Shown: positions 8,027-21,666, counted from the first letter of the stretch. The stretch is DNA of 64,000 bases from Glycomyces harbinensis (GCF_900101745.1 NZ_FNAD01000006.1:248001-312000), one strand, 5' to 3'. Notes: a model not told the origin generated them from the letters alone. Numbers and translations are program-made.

Positions 8027-11000
8027 GTGAACCACTCCAGACCCGGAAGGCGCGTAGCGACAGGCGCCTTCACCGCCGCGCTCGCGGCATCGCTCCTCAC
8101 GAACGCCGCCCCGGCATCGGCGTTCGAGGAGGAGGCCTCCCCGCAGCAGGCGCCCTTCACCGCGCTCGTCTACAGCGAGACCGCCGGATTCCGGCATGAT
8201 TCGATTCCCGACGGCATCGCCGCCATCGAGGACCTCGCCGCCGAGAACGGCTTCGAAGTGGACACCACCGAGGACTCGGGGCAGTTCACGGACGACAACC
8301 TCGCCCAGTACGACGCGGTGATCTGGCTCAACACCACCGGGAACGTCCTCGACGACGCCCAGCAGGGCGCCTTCGAGCGCTACATCGAGGCCGGCGGCGG
8401 CTACGTCGGCGTCCACGCCGCCTCGGACACCGAGCACGACTGGGCGTGGTACGGCGACCTGGTCGGCGCCTACTTCAAGGACCACCCGGCCCCGCAGGAC
8501 GCGATCGTCAAGGTCGAGGACCCCGCGCACCCGTCGACGGCTCATCTCGACCCGCTCTGGGAGCGGTTCGACGAGTGGTACAACTTCCAGGCGAACCCGC
8601 GCGGCGACGTCCACGTCCTCGCCTCCCTGGACGAGGCCTCGTACGATCCCGGCTCGGGGGCGATGGGCCCCGAGCACCCGATCGCCTGGTGCCAGGACTT
8701 CGAGGGCGGCCGCTCCTGGTACACCGGGCTCGGCCACACCGCGGAGTCCTACAGCGATCCGGCCTTCCTCCAGCACCTGCTCGGCGGCATCAGGTCCGCG
8801 GCGGGCGACGCGGCCGCCGACTGCGGCGCGTCGCAGGCCGACGGCTTCGAGAAGGTGCCGCTCGACGAGTCGACGCTCAACCCAATGAAGCTCGACATCG
8901 CCGAGGACGGCAGGGTCTTCTACATCGACCGCGGCGGCGACCTGCGCATCATCCGGCCCGACGGCTCCACGGCCACCGCCGGCCACGTCGACGTCTACAC
9001 CGGGCAGGAGTTCGGGATGCTCGGTCTCGCCCTGGACCCCGATTTCGCGAGCAACGGCCGGCTCTACCTCTACTACTCCCCGGCGGGGAGCCGGCCGATC
9101 GACCGGCTGTCCCGGTTCACCATGAACGGCGACACCCTCGACCTCGGCAGCCAGACCACCCTCCTGGAGGTCGGCACCCAGCGCACCGAGTGCTGCCACG
9201 CCGGCGGAGCGCTCGCGTTCGGCCCCGAAGGCGACCTGTACATCGCCATCGGCGACAACACCAACCCGTTCGCCTCCGACGGCTTCGCGCCGATCGACGA
9301 GCGGCCGGGCCGCCAGTTCTGGGACTCCCAGCGCACCTCGGCCAACTCGAACGTCCTCAACGGGAAGGTCCTGCGGATCCACCCCGAGGACGACGGCACC
9401 TACTCGATCCCGACCGGCAACCTGTTCGCCCCGGGCACCCCCGACACCCGGCCCGAGATCTACGCGATGGGCTTCCGCAACCCCTTCACGATCGGGACCG
9501 ACCCCGAGACCGGCAGACTGCTCGTCGCCGACTACGGGCCGGACGCCGGGGCCGCCGACCCGAACCGCGGGCCGGACGGCCGGGTCGAGTGGAACATCGT
9601 CGACGAGCCCGGCTTCTACGGCTGGCCCTACTGCGTCGGCGCCAACACGCCGTACGTCGACCGCGACTTCGCCACCGGACAGTCCAAAGGGGAGTTCGAC
9701 TGCGGCGACCCGGTCAACGACTCCCCGAACAACACCGGGATCACCGAGCTGCCGCCCGCGATCGGGGCCGAGCTGTGGATGGGCAAGACCGCCTCCGGCG
9801 TGCCCGAGATCGGCGGGAGCGGCGCACCGACCGCGAGCGGCGTCTACCGCTTCGACGCCGGGGCCGACCCCGCCCGCAGGTGGCCGTCCTATTGGGACGG
9901 CAAGGCGATCCTCGGCGACTGGAACGACGGCAGGCTCTTCTCGGTCCAGCCCGACGACGCGGTCGGCGACGTCGTCGACGTCGGCCGAATCCTGCCCGAC
10001 ATGCGGTTCATCCGCATCCACGACCTCAAGTGGGGCCCGGACGGCGCGCTCTACGTGATCGACTGGGGCACCGGCTTCGGCGGCGGCAACACCGACTCCG
10101 GCATCTACCGGATCGACTACACCAGGGGCGGGGGCACCCGCGACCCGGTCGCGCAGATCGGGGCCGACCGGACCTCGGGGCCGATCCCGCTGAGCGTCCA
10201 GTTCTCCTCGGAGGGCTCCGGCGACCCCGAGGGCGAACCGCTGACCTACGCCTGGGACTTCGACGGCGACGGCGCCACGGACGCCACCGGAACCGAGGCG
10301 TCCCACACCTACACCGAGGCCGGCACCTATCTCGCCGCGCTCACCGTCACCACAGAGGACGGACGGATCGCCGTGGCCGACATCGAGATCGTCGCCGGCA
10401 ACACCGCGCCCACCATCACCATCGACGCGCCGGTCGACGGCGGCATGTTCGACTGGGGCGACGACATCCCGTACAGGGTCACCGTCACCGACCCCGAGGA
10501 CGGCGAGATCGACTGCCAGAACGTCGTCACCCAGCCGGCGCTGGGCCACGACGAGCACGCCCACGGCTACGAGCAGTACTACGGCTGCGAGGGCGTCTTC
10601 CCGCTGCCGGGCGACGAAGGGCACATCGGGGCGAACATCTTCGGCGTGGTCACCGTGACCTACACCGACCAGGGCGGCCCCGGCGGCGCCGAACCCCTGA
10701 CCAGCCAGGAAGTGATCGTCCTCCACACCAAGCACAAAGAGGCCGAGTACTTCACCGACACCGGCCGCATCCCGGACGGCGCCGGAGCCGACGACCCCGG
10801 CGTCGGGCTGGAGACCACCACCGACACCGGCGGGGGCCAGAACCTTGGCTGGGCCACCGACGGCGACTGGTTCGGCTTCGAACCGATGAACCTCACCGGC
10901 ATCGACGCCGTCGACTTCCGGGTCTCCTCCGGCACCGCGGGCGGCATCATCGAAGTCCGCGTCGACGACCCCGAGGGCCCGCTGGTGGGCACCGCGGCCG

Positions 11001-11581
11001 TACCGGCGACCGGCGGCTGGCAGACCTGGACGACCGCCACCGCCCAGCTCGAGAACGTCCCGGCCGACGGGACGGCGCTCTACTTCGTCGTGCGCAGGCC
11101 GTCCGGCAGCGCCAGCACCGACTACCTGCTGAACGTCAACTGGATGGAGTTCCAGGGCGAGGGGATCGCAGGGGGGACGGCTGCCCAGTCGGGGCAGCTG
11201 ACCTCGACGAGCGCCGCCAAGTGCCTGGACGTGCCGGGCCAGTCGACCGCGGACGGCACGCGGCTCCAGATCTGGGACTGCCACGGCGGATCCAACCAGA
11301 CCTGGACGCACGCCGCCGACGGCGAGCTGACCGTCTACGCGGGCGGCTCGCAGCGGTGCCTGGGCGCCGAAGGCGGCGGGACCGCCAACGGCGCGCGGGC
11401 CGTCATCCGGAACTGCGACGGCGGGGCCGGCCAGCGGTGGGACCGCAACGCCGACGGCACCTTCACAGACGTCCAGTCCGGACGGTGCCTGGACGTCAAC
11501 GGCGCCGGGACCGCCAACGGCACCGCGGTGATCCTGTGGACGTGCAACGGCGGATCCAACCAGCGATGGACCCTCGGATGA
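8027..11581 (+). CDS. Secreted multidomain ThuA / PQQ-type sugar dehydrogenase / PKD / CBM6 / ricin lectin protein
   Basis: An 1,184-residue exported protein. Residues 1-32 are a signal peptide ending near APASA. A ThuA-like domain (about 45-265) opens with FTALVYSETAGFRHDSI. A glucose/sorbosone dehydrogenase-type beta-propeller (about 285-700) follows, with MLGLALDPDFASNGRLYLYY, ECCHAGGALAFGPEGDLYIA and YAMGFRNPFTIGTDPETGRL. Then come a PKD domain (about 704-790, TYAWDFDGDG), an all-beta segment, a CBM6-like carbohydrate-binding domain from about 905, and a ricin-type trefoil from about 1053 with repeats ending QTW, QRW and QRW. It probably oxidises or binds sugars outside the cell. GTG at 8027 follows AAGGACGA. 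The same architecture occurs in other actinobacteria; the substrate is not established here. Confidence 0.85.
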   Translation: MNHSRPGRRVATGAFTAALAASLLTNAAPASAFEEEASPQQAPFTALVYSETAGFRHDSIPDGIAAIEDLAAENGFEVDTTEDSGQFTDDNLAQYDAVIWLNTTGNVLDDAQQGAFERYIEAGGGYVGVHAASDTEHDWAWYGDLVGAYFKDHPAPQDAIVKVEDPAHPSTAHLDPLWERFDEWYNFQANPRGDVHVLASLDEASYDPGSGAMGPEHPIAWCQDFEGGRSWYTGLGHTAESYSDPAFLQHLLGGIRSAAGDAAADCGASQADGFEKVPLDESTLNPMKLDIAEDGRVFYIDRGGDLRIIRPDGSTATAGHVDVYTGQEFGMLGLALDPDFASNGRLYLYYSPAGSRPIDRLSRFTMNGDTLDLGSQTTLLEVGTQRTECCHAGGALAFGPEGDLYIAIGDNTNPFASDGFAPIDERPGRQFWDSQRTSANSNVLNGKVLRIHPEDDGTYSIPTGNLFAPGTPDTRPEIYAMGFRNPFTIGTDPETGRLLVADYGPDAGAADPNRGPDGRVEWNIVDEPGFYGWPYCVGANTPYVDRDFATGQSKGEFDCGDPVNDSPNNTGITELPPAIGAELWMGKTASGVPEIGGSGAPTASGVYRFDAGADPARRWPSYWDGKAILGDWNDGRLFSVQPDDAVGDVVDVGRILPDMRFIRIHDLKWGPDGALYVIDWGTGFGGGNTDSGIYRIDYTRGGGTRDPVAQIGADRTSGPIPLSVQFSSEGSGDPEGEPLTYAWDFDGDGATDATGTEASHTYTEAGTYLAALTVTTEDGRIAVADIEIVAGNTAPTITIDAPVDGGMFDWGDDIPYRVTVTDPEDGEIDCQNVVTQPALGHDEHAHGYEQYYGCEGVFPLPGDEGHIGANIFGVVTVTYTDQGGPGGAEPLTSQEVIVLHTKHKEAEYFTDTGRIPDGAGADDPGVGLETTTDTGGGQNLGWATDGDWFGFEPMNLTGIDAVDFRVSSGTAGGIIEVRVDDPEGPLVGTAAVPATGGWQTWTTATAQLENVPADGTALYFVVRRPSGSASTDYLLNVNWMEFQGEGIAGGTAAQSGQLTSTSAAKCLDVPGQSTADGTRLQIWDCHGGSNQTWTHAADGELTVYAGGSQRCLGAEGGGTANGARAVIRNCDGGAGQRWDRNADGTFTDVQSGRCLDVNGAGTANGTAVILWTCNGGSNQRWTLG

Positions 11582-11701
11582 CCCCCCTGAAGCGAAGGCG
11601 CGAACGATGACCCGACCCATCAAGAACGCCGAGCGGCGGACCGGCGACGGTCGCGCCGGGAGGCTCAGCTCCCGCTGACGCCGTGCGCGAGCGAGAGCAA
11701 G

Positions 11702-11735
11702 GGAGCCCCGGCACTCGAGCCGGGGCCGGGGCTCC
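11702..11735 (+). terminator. Strong GC hairpin, likely terminator
   Basis: An 11-bp perfect stem, GGAGCCCCGGC (11702-11712) with GCCGGGGCTCC (11725-11735), closes a 12-base loop. It lies 120 bp after the sugar-dehydrogenase stop and before the GH95 ribosome site. There is no T run, as is common for actinobacterial terminators. Confidence 0.6.
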
Positions 11736-11796
11736 CCCGACCACTCTCCCCATCCAAGCTCTGACCGCGTTCGCGGTCGTCTCCCGGAGGATCGAC

Positions 11797-14646
11797 ATGG
11801 CAGCACTGCGGCGAAGGCAAGTGATCAAGTACGGAGCGGCGAGCGCCCTCGGGGCACCGCTCCAGTGGGGGCCGGTGCAAGCGGCCTCGGCGGCGCCCTC
11901 GGCGGTGCGGGCCGCGGGCGACCTGGCACTGTGGTACGACGAGCCGGCGGGCACCGACTGGCTGCGCGCCCTCCCCGTCGGCAACGGCCGCCTCGGCGCG
12001 ATGGTGTTCGGCAACAGCGCTTCGGAGCGATTGCAGCTCAACGAGGACACCGTCTGGGCGGGCGGCCCGCACGACTACGCCAACCCGGCCGGAGCCGACG
12101 CACTCCAGCAGATCCGGCAGCTGGTCTTCGCCGACCAGTGGGGCCAGGCCCAGAACCTCATCAACCAGGCCATGCTCGGCAGCCCCGCGGGCCAGCTCGC
12201 CTACCAGCCCGTCGGCGACCTCAACCTGGCCTTCTCCGGCGTCGGCGCGGCCTCTGAGTACGAGCGGTGGCTCGACCTGACCACCGCCGCCGCCGGCGTC
12301 GGCTACCTCGCCAACGGCGTGCGCCACCAGCGCGAGGTCATCGCCTCGGCCCCCGACCAGGTCATCGCCGTGCGCCTCACCGCCGGCGCTTCGGGCCGCA
12401 TCTCGTTCACCGCCTCGTTCACCACCCCGCAGCGCGCGTCGAAGTCCAGCCCCGACGCGCGGACCATCGCCCTCGACGGCAGATCCGGCGACCACCGGGG
12501 CATCGCCGGCTCGGTCAGGTTCCTCGCGCTGGCGCGGGCCGTCGTCCAAGGCGGGAGCACCGGCTCCTCCGGCGGCACGCTTCAGGTGTCCGGCGCCGAC
12601 GCGGTGACGCTGCTGATCTCGATCGGGACGAGCTACGTCGACTACCAGGACGTGAACGGCGACTACCAGGGGATCGCCTGGAGCCACCTCGACGCCGCGA
12701 CGAACACCTCCTACGACGACCTCCGGTCGCGGCACGTGTCCGACTACCGGGAGCTGTTCGACCGCACCGTCATCGACCTCGGCCGGACCGCCGCGGCCGA
12801 CCAGCCGACCGACACCCGCATCGCGCAGCACGGCTCGGGCGGCGATCCGCAGTTCGCGGCCCTGCTGTTCCAGTACGGCCGGTACCTGCTGATCTCCTCG
12901 TCGCGGCCCGGCTCGCAGCCGGCCAACCTCCAGGGCATCTGGAACGAGTCGACGGCCCCGGCGTGGGAGTCGAAGTACACGCTCAACGCCAACCTGCCCA
13001 TGAACTACTGGCCGGCCGACTCGACGAACCTGTCCGAGTGCTTCGAGCCGGTGTTCGACATGATCGACGACCTCACCGTCACCGGCGCCCGCACCGCCGA
13101 CGTCCAGTACGGCGCCGGCGGCTGGGTCGCGCACCACAACACCGACGGCTGGCGCGGGTCCTCAGTGGTCGACGACGCCCGGTGGGGCATGTGGCAGACC
13201 GGCGGGGCGTGGCTGGCGACCATGATCTGGGACCACTACCGGTTCACCGGCGACCGCGGCTTCCTGGAGGCGAACTACCCCGCGATGAAGGGCGCGGCGC
13301 AGTTCTTCCTGGACACCCTGGTCGAGGAGCCGAACCTGGGCTGGCTGGTGACCAACCCGTCGAACTCGCCGGAGCTGCTCCACCACAACGACGCCACCGT
13401 GTGCGCCGGACCCACCATGGACAACCAGATCCTGCGGGACCTCTTCGAGGGCTGCGCCGGCGCCGCCGAGGCCCTCGGCGTCGACGCGGACTTCCGCGAC
13501 CGGGTCCTGTCGGCCCGGGACCGGCTGGCCCCGATGCGGATCGGCTCGCGCGGCAACATCATGGAGTACCTCCACGACTGGATCGAGACCGACACGCAGC
13601 ATCGGCACATCTCGCACCTCTACGGCCTGCACCCGAGCAGCCAGATCACCAAGCGCGGCACGCCGCAGCTGTTCGAGGCCGCCCGCCGGACCCTGGAGCT
13701 GCGCGGCGACGCGGGGACCGGCTGGTCGCTGGCCTGGAAGATCAACTACTGGGCGCGGATGGAGGAAGGCACCAGGGCGCACGACCTCATCCGCCAGCTG
13801 GTGACGCCGGAGCGGCTCGCGCCCAACATGTTCGACCTGCACCCGCCGTTCCAGATCGACGGCAACTTCGGCGCGACCTCCGGTATCGCCGAGATGCTGC
13901 TCCAGAGCCACAGCGGCGAGCTGCACCTGCTGCCCGCACTGCCGTCCGCCTGGCCGACCGGGTCCGTGTCGGGCCTGCGCGGCCGCGGCGGGTACACCGT
14001 CGGCGCCGCCTGGAGCGGCGGCTCGATCGACGCGCTCACCGTCACGCCCGACCGCGACGGCGCCGTCAGGATCCGCAGCCGGATGTTCACCGGCGACCAC
14101 GAGCTGGTGGACGAGACGAACGGCGCGGCCATCGACCCGGACCGGCCCGAGGTCGACGTGATCGAGTTCGACGGCCGGGCCGCCCGCACCTACCGCGCGA
14201 CCTCCCTCGGCGAAGCACCGGTGGTCGAGCCGGGCGTGCACTACCGGCTGGTGGCCCAGCACAGCGGCAAGGCCGCCGACATCAGCGGCGCCTCCACCGC
14301 CGCCGGTGCCGCGCTCGTCCAGTGGCCCACCAACAACGGCAACAACCAGCAGTTCGACTTCGTCGACGCCGGCGCCGGGTACTGGCGGATCCGAGCCCGC
14401 CACTCCGGCCTGGTGCTCCAGGTGTCCGGCACGGGCACCGGCGCCGACATCACCCAGCAGCCGACCTCCAGTGCGACCAGCCAGCAGTGGCAGGTCGTCG
14501 ACCACAACGGCACCGTCAGCCTGGTCAACCGCCACAGCGGCCTGGCCATGGACGTCTGGAGCGCCTCCACCGCCGACGGCGCCCGCATCTCCCAATGGAA
14601 CCGCACCGGCACCGCCAACCAGCGCTTCGAACTCCGACGCGCCTGA
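11797..14646 (+). CDS. Secreted GH95 alpha-L-fucosidase (or alpha-galactosidase) with C-terminal lectin domain
   Basis: A 949-residue enzyme with a Tat-like leader (ALRRRQVIKYGAASALGAP). The GH95 body (about 45-790) contains WYDEPAGTDWLRALPVGNGR, NLQGIWNESTAPAWESKYT, NANLPMNYW, NPSNSPE, HRHISHLYGLHPSSQ and QIDGNFGATSGI. By comparison with Bifidobacterium AfcA, Asn397 and Asn399 would activate the water, Glu526 would be the general acid and Asp688 the partner acid; all are present. Inverting release of 1,2-fucose (or L-galactose) is the expected reaction, outside the cell. A ricin-type trefoil (about 810-949) is nearly a copy of the one in the next gene. ATG at 11797 follows CCGGAGG. It is 18 bp from the beta-galactosidase, so the two are co-transcribed. 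Confidence 0.9.
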   Translation: MAALRRRQVIKYGAASALGAPLQWGPVQAASAAPSAVRAAGDLALWYDEPAGTDWLRALPVGNGRLGAMVFGNSASERLQLNEDTVWAGGPHDYANPAGADALQQIRQLVFADQWGQAQNLINQAMLGSPAGQLAYQPVGDLNLAFSGVGAASEYERWLDLTTAAAGVGYLANGVRHQREVIASAPDQVIAVRLTAGASGRISFTASFTTPQRASKSSPDARTIALDGRSGDHRGIAGSVRFLALARAVVQGGSTGSSGGTLQVSGADAVTLLISIGTSYVDYQDVNGDYQGIAWSHLDAATNTSYDDLRSRHVSDYRELFDRTVIDLGRTAAADQPTDTRIAQHGSGGDPQFAALLFQYGRYLLISSSRPGSQPANLQGIWNESTAPAWESKYTLNANLPMNYWPADSTNLSECFEPVFDMIDDLTVTGARTADVQYGAGGWVAHHNTDGWRGSSVVDDARWGMWQTGGAWLATMIWDHYRFTGDRGFLEANYPAMKGAAQFFLDTLVEEPNLGWLVTNPSNSPELLHHNDATVCAGPTMDNQILRDLFEGCAGAAEALGVDADFRDRVLSARDRLAPMRIGSRGNIMEYLHDWIETDTQHRHISHLYGLHPSSQITKRGTPQLFEAARRTLELRGDAGTGWSLAWKINYWARMEEGTRAHDLIRQLVTPERLAPNMFDLHPPFQIDGNFGATSGIAEMLLQSHSGELHLLPALPSAWPTGSVSGLRGRGGYTVGAAWSGGSIDALTVTPDRDGAVRIRSRMFTGDHELVDETNGAAIDPDRPEVDVIEFDGRAARTYRATSLGEAPVVEPGVHYRLVAQHSGKAADISGASTAAGAALVQWPTNNGNNQQFDFVDAGAGYWRIRARHSGLVLQVSGTGTGADITQQPTSSATSQQWQVVDHNGTVSLVNRHSGLAMDVWSASTADGARISQWNRTGTANQRFELRRA
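14218..14646 (+). repeat. Lectin-domain repeat, copy 1
   Basis: About 430 bp encoding the C-terminal beta-trefoil of the GH95 enzyme. It matches 18001-18426 closely at DNA and protein level; identical runs include [17 protein letters not shown] and [20 protein letters not shown], and the two end in the same RFELRRA tail. Confidence 0.85.
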
Positions 14647-18426
<3,780 letters not shown>

Positions 18427-18501
18427 CACGGCGGCCGGTGAGGGCGTCTTCGGCGCCGCACGGGGCATCCGGGCACTTGCGCGAAACCCCGGAGCAGACG
18501 C

Positions 18502-19341
18502 TCAGTTCACCGGCCGCCGTAAGGGTCCGCCCAGGGCCGCTTCCTCCGGTTCGGTGACGAGCGCTCCCGTCATGGCCGCGACCAGGTCGTCGGTGGTGAC
18601 CTCTGCGGCCCGGAAGCGGGCGGTGCGCCGGCCCAGCCGCATGACCTCGACGCGGTCGGCGATCTCCAGGACCTGCGGCATGTTGTGGCTGACCAGCACG
18701 ACCGACATGCCGGCGTCGCGGGCGCGGTCGACGACGTCGAGGACGCGCCGGGTCTGAACGACGCCGAGCGCCGCGGTGGGCTCGTCGAGGATCACCACGC
18801 TCGTCGCCCAGACGACGGCCCGGGCGACGGCGACGCTCTGCCGCTGCCCGCCCGACAGCATCGCGATCGGGGTGGTGACCCGCGGTACCCGGACGCCGAG
18901 CTGCTCCAGCGCTTCAGCGGTGCCGCGCCGCATCGCCCGCTTGTCGAGCAGGCCGATCAGGCCCGGGAGGCCGCGGCGCTTGATCTCGCGGCCGAGGTAG
19001 AGGTTGGCGGCGACACTGAGGTCGTCGGCGACGGAGAGGTCCTGGTACACGGTCTCGACGCCCGCCCGCCGGGCGTCCACCGGGGAGCCGAAACGCTCAG
19101 GGCGCCCGTTCACCAGGATCTCGCCCTCATCCTGCGGCTGGGCGCCGGAGAGCACCTTGATCAAGGTGCTCTTCCCGGCGCCGTTGTCGCCGATCAGCGC
19201 GACCACCTCGCCGCGGTGGACGGCGAAGTCGGCGCCGCGCAGCGCTTCGACATGGCCGAAGCGCTTGACGATCCCGCGCGCCTCCAGCACCGGCCGATCG
19301 GCGGCGCCCTGCGCCGATTCGATGCCGTCCGCGGCGCTCAC
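18502..19341 (-). CDS. Sugar ABC importer ATPase, single-domain (FrcA type)
   Basis: A 279-residue ATPase with FGHVEALRGADFAVHRGEVV, Walker A GDNGAGKST, the sugar-importer segment GVETVYQDLSVADDLSVAAN, signature LSGGQRQSVAVARAVV, Walker B VVILDEPTAALG and switch SHNMPQV. Only one nucleotide-binding domain is present, unlike the doubled RbsA/XylG type of about 500 residues; this matches FrcA-like importers of fructose or related pentoses and hexoses. GTG at 19341 overlaps the binding-protein stop (GTGA). Last gene of the LacI-permease-binding protein-ATPase set on the minus strand. Confidence 0.9.
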   Translation of the reverse strand: MSAADGIESAQGAADRPVLEARGIVKRFGHVEALRGADFAVHRGEVVALIGDNGAGKSTLIKVLSGAQPQDEGEILVNGRPERFGSPVDARRAGVETVYQDLSVADDLSVAANLYLGREIKRRGLPGLIGLLDKRAMRRGTAEALEQLGVRVPRVTTPIAMLSGGQRQSVAVARAVVWATSVVILDEPTAALGVVQTRRVLDVVDRARDAGMSVVLVSHNMPQVLEIADRVEVMRLGRRTARFRAAEVTTDDLVAAMTGALVTEPEEAALGGPLRRPVN

Positions 19342-20372
19342 TGGTCCACCGGCGGGTTGTCGCAGCTGGGCTCGAGCACGGCCTTGACCTCCTCGGAGTC
19401 GATGTTCTCCGGGGTCACGAACGTCACGCCCGTGTCGGCCGACTCCATCGGCGTGCCCTCTCGGAGGTGCTCCACCATGTTCTGGACGCCGAAGTAGCCC
19501 ATCCGGAACGGGTTCTGCACCACCAGCGCGGCGATCTGGCCGTCGCGGAGTCCGGCGATCTCGTCCGGGGCGGCGTCCCATCCGATGATCACGACCTCGC
19601 CGGTTCTCCCGGCCGCCTCCACGGCCTGCGCGGCGCCGAGGACACTGGGTTCGTTGGCGGCGAAGATGCCCGCCAGGTCCGGGTTGGCGGTGAGGATGTC
19701 CTCGGTGACTCTGCGGGCCTCGTTGACGTCGCTGAGGCTGGGCTGCTGCGCGACGAGGTTCAGGTTGCCGTGCTGGGAGAGGCCTTCGGTGAAGCCCTCG
19801 ACCCGTTCGGTGTTCGTCTGCGAGCCGGGCTGGAACTCGATGAGCGCCACGTCGTGGTCGCCTTCGCCGAGGGCGTCCGCGAGCAGATTCGCGGCCTCGG
19901 CCGCTCCGGCGCGGTTGTCCGTGGCGTACAGGGGGACCTCATCGGGCTGCGGATCGGTGCCCGAGTCGATCATGGCGACCGGGACGCCGGAGTCGAGCGC
20001 GTTCTGCGTCGCCGGAGCCAGCGCCGCGGAGTCCGTCGCGGCGTAGACGATGCCGTCGACGTTCTGGGTGACGAAGTTCTGGATGAGGTTGACCTGCCCC
20101 TCCACATCCGTCTCGGCGTTCACGCCGTCCCATTCGACGGTGACGTCGCCGGCGAGTTCAGCGGCGCACTCGGCCCCGGCCTGCACGGTGCTCCAGAACT
20201 CGTGGCCGACCGCTTTGGGGACGACGGCGAGTTCCAGCGGCCCGTCGGTGGTCGTGCCCTCGCCGCCGCCGGATTCGTCACGGACGTCCACGCCGCCGCA
20301 GGCGCCGGCGGCCATCGCCGCCCAGGCCGCGAGTACGGCGAGGCCTTTGCGGGTCCTCATGTTGTTGGACAT
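19338..20372 (-). CDS. Sugar-binding lipoprotein of ribose/fructose-type importer (Peripla_BP_4)
   Basis: A 344-residue exported lipoprotein; the leader MRTRKGLAVLAAWAAMAAGAC ends in an AGAC lipobox. The mature part is a type I sugar-binding fold: LELAVVPKAVGHEFWSTVQA, VNLIQNFVTQNVDGIVYAAT, VPVAMIDSGTDP, GIFAANEPSVLGAAQAVEAA and VVIIGWDAAPDEI. Position and family show it feeds the permease at 20408. ATG at 20372 has a GGAAGGAC ribosome site upstream. The specific sugar is not determined by visible motifs. Confidence 0.9.
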   Translation of the reverse strand: MSNNMRTRKGLAVLAAWAAMAAGACGGVDVRDESGGGEGTTTDGPLELAVVPKAVGHEFWSTVQAGAECAAELAGDVTVEWDGVNAETDVEGQVNLIQNFVTQNVDGIVYAATDSAALAPATQNALDSGVPVAMIDSGTDPQPDEVPLYATDNRAGAAEAANLLADALGEGDHDVALIEFQPGSQTNTERVEGFTEGLSQHGNLNLVAQQPSLSDVNEARRVTEDILTANPDLAGIFAANEPSVLGAAQAVEAAGRTGEVVIIGWDAAPDEIAGLRDGQIAALVVQNPFRMGYFGVQNMVEHLREGTPMESADTGVTFVTPENIDSEEVKAVLEPSCDNPPVDQ

Positions 20373-20407
20373 GGTCTTGTCCTTCCGTCTTGAGCGGTGG
20401 TCGACGA

Positions 20408-21460
20408 TCACCCGCGGGCTTCGAGGCGTCGGCGTCGGTACTGGTCGAAGTAGACGGCGGCCCAGATGATGAGGCCCACGATGACCTGCTGGTAGTGGAT
20501 GTTGATGCCCAGTAGCACGGAACCGTTGCGCACCAAGGCGATGAGGAACGCGCCGATGAGGGTCCCGGCTATGCGACCCTGGCCGCCGAAGAGGCTGGCG
20601 CCGCCGATGACCGCCGCGGCGATGACGTCCAGCTCGAGGCCGATCCCGTAGTTCGGCTGGCCCGAGCTCACCCGCGAGGCCGCGACCATGCCGCCGAGGC
20701 CGACGAGCGCACCGGCCAGTACGTACACCGCGGTGAGGTTGCGGCGCACGGGGATGCCCGCACGGCGGGCCGCTTCCAGGTTGGAGCCCATCGCGTAGAC
20801 GTGCTGGCCGAAGCGGGACTGCGACAGCAGGAATCCCGCGGCCAGGGCGACGACCGCCGTGATCACGATGGCGAAGGGGATGCCCGCGATCTCGCCGTTG
20901 CCGAGCAGCTGGAACGACTCTGGCAGACTGTAGACGCCCACCGCGCCGGTGATGATGAAGACCAGTCCGCGTCCGGCCGACATCATGCCGAGGGTGGCGA
21001 TGAAGGGCGGGAGCCGCGCCGACGCCACGAGCAGGCCGTTGACGAGCCCGGCTGCCGCACCCACGCCGATGGCGACGACGGTCGCCTCCCACACGGAGAA
21101 TCCGAGATCGCGGACGACGATGGCGCCGACGACCCCGGCCAGCGCGGCGACGGAGCCGACCGACAGGTCGATCCCCTTCGTGATGATGATCATCGTCTGG
21201 GCCACTGCGATGATCGCGATGACCGCCGTCTGGGATCCGATGTTGAACAGGTTGTCGGCGGTGAGGAAGTGCGGGCTGGCGAGGCTGAGGGCGATGAACA
21301 GCACGACGAGCGCGGTCGCCGCCGTGAACTCGGAGACGGCGTAGGAGAGGTGCTCCCGAAGCCATGCCCGCAACCGGTCGCGCGGTCCGGTGGGCGACTC
21401 CATGCCGGTCACGGTCGTCTCGGGCGGGTCGGAGCGGAGGGAACGACTCACGGGGAACAC
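20408..21460 (-). CDS. Ribose/fructose-type sugar ABC permease (RbsC/FrcC family)
   Basis: A 350-residue membrane protein with about nine to ten hydrophobic segments. It carries the family stretches QTMIIITKGIDLSVGSVAAL, VNGLLVASARLPPFIATLGM, QHVYAMGSNLEAARRAGIPV and LDVIAAAVIGGASLFGGQGR, the GGxSLxGG loop being typical. Forms a homodimeric channel with the ATPase at 18502. GTG at 21460 is preferred since AGGAGGAG lies five bases upstream. The first gene of the transporter transcript, 206 bp downstream of its LacI gene on the same strand. Confidence 0.92.
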   Translation of the reverse strand: MFPVSRSLRSDPPETTVTGMESPTGPRDRLRAWLREHLSYAVSEFTAATALVVLFIALSLASPHFLTADNLFNIGSQTAVIAIIAVAQTMIIITKGIDLSVGSVAALAGVVGAIVVRDLGFSVWEATVVAIGVGAAAGLVNGLLVASARLPPFIATLGMMSAGRGLVFIITGAVGVYSLPESFQLLGNGEIAGIPFAIVITAVVALAAGFLLSQSRFGQHVYAMGSNLEAARRAGIPVRRNLTAVYVLAGALVGLGGMVAASRVSSGQPNYGIGLELDVIAAAVIGGASLFGGQGRIAGTLIGAFLIALVRNGSVLLGINIHYQQVIVGLIIWAAVYFDQYRRRRLEARG

Positions 21461-21666
21461 TGTCTCCTCCTGGCCTCGGGCGGCCGCATTCGCCTCTTAA
21501 AGATCAGATGTATACATGCATCAATGTCATCATTTCATACTGGTATCCACCATGACAAGACGTTGATGCCCGTTGTCGAGGGCAGGGCCGTCGCGATACA
21601 TCGGACCATGCGCGGGGAGTTCGGAGGGGTCCGCAGCGGCCCTCCGGTCTCGGTTCTCCTCCGCGT
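21461..21666. promoter_or_regulatory. Leader region of sugar importer with AT-rich dyad
   Basis: The gap between LacI and permease genes is unusually AT-rich for this window. It holds the palindrome ATGTATACAT (21508-21517) within a larger imperfect dyad, GATGTATACATGCATC. No clear -35/-10 pair could be fixed for the minus strand. An operator for the adjacent LacI protein is plausible, but the site does not match the 22830 palindrome well. Confidence 0.4.

Noticed and set aside
11607-11678. Possible 23-codon peptide gene after the sugar-dehydrogenase gene
   Set aside because: No good ribosome site or conserved feature; basic composition as expected by chance.
7970-11806. Long minus-strand open frame opposite the ThuA/sugar-dehydrogenase gene
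   Set aside because: Low-complexity GC shadow; the plus strand gives clear domains over the same DNA.
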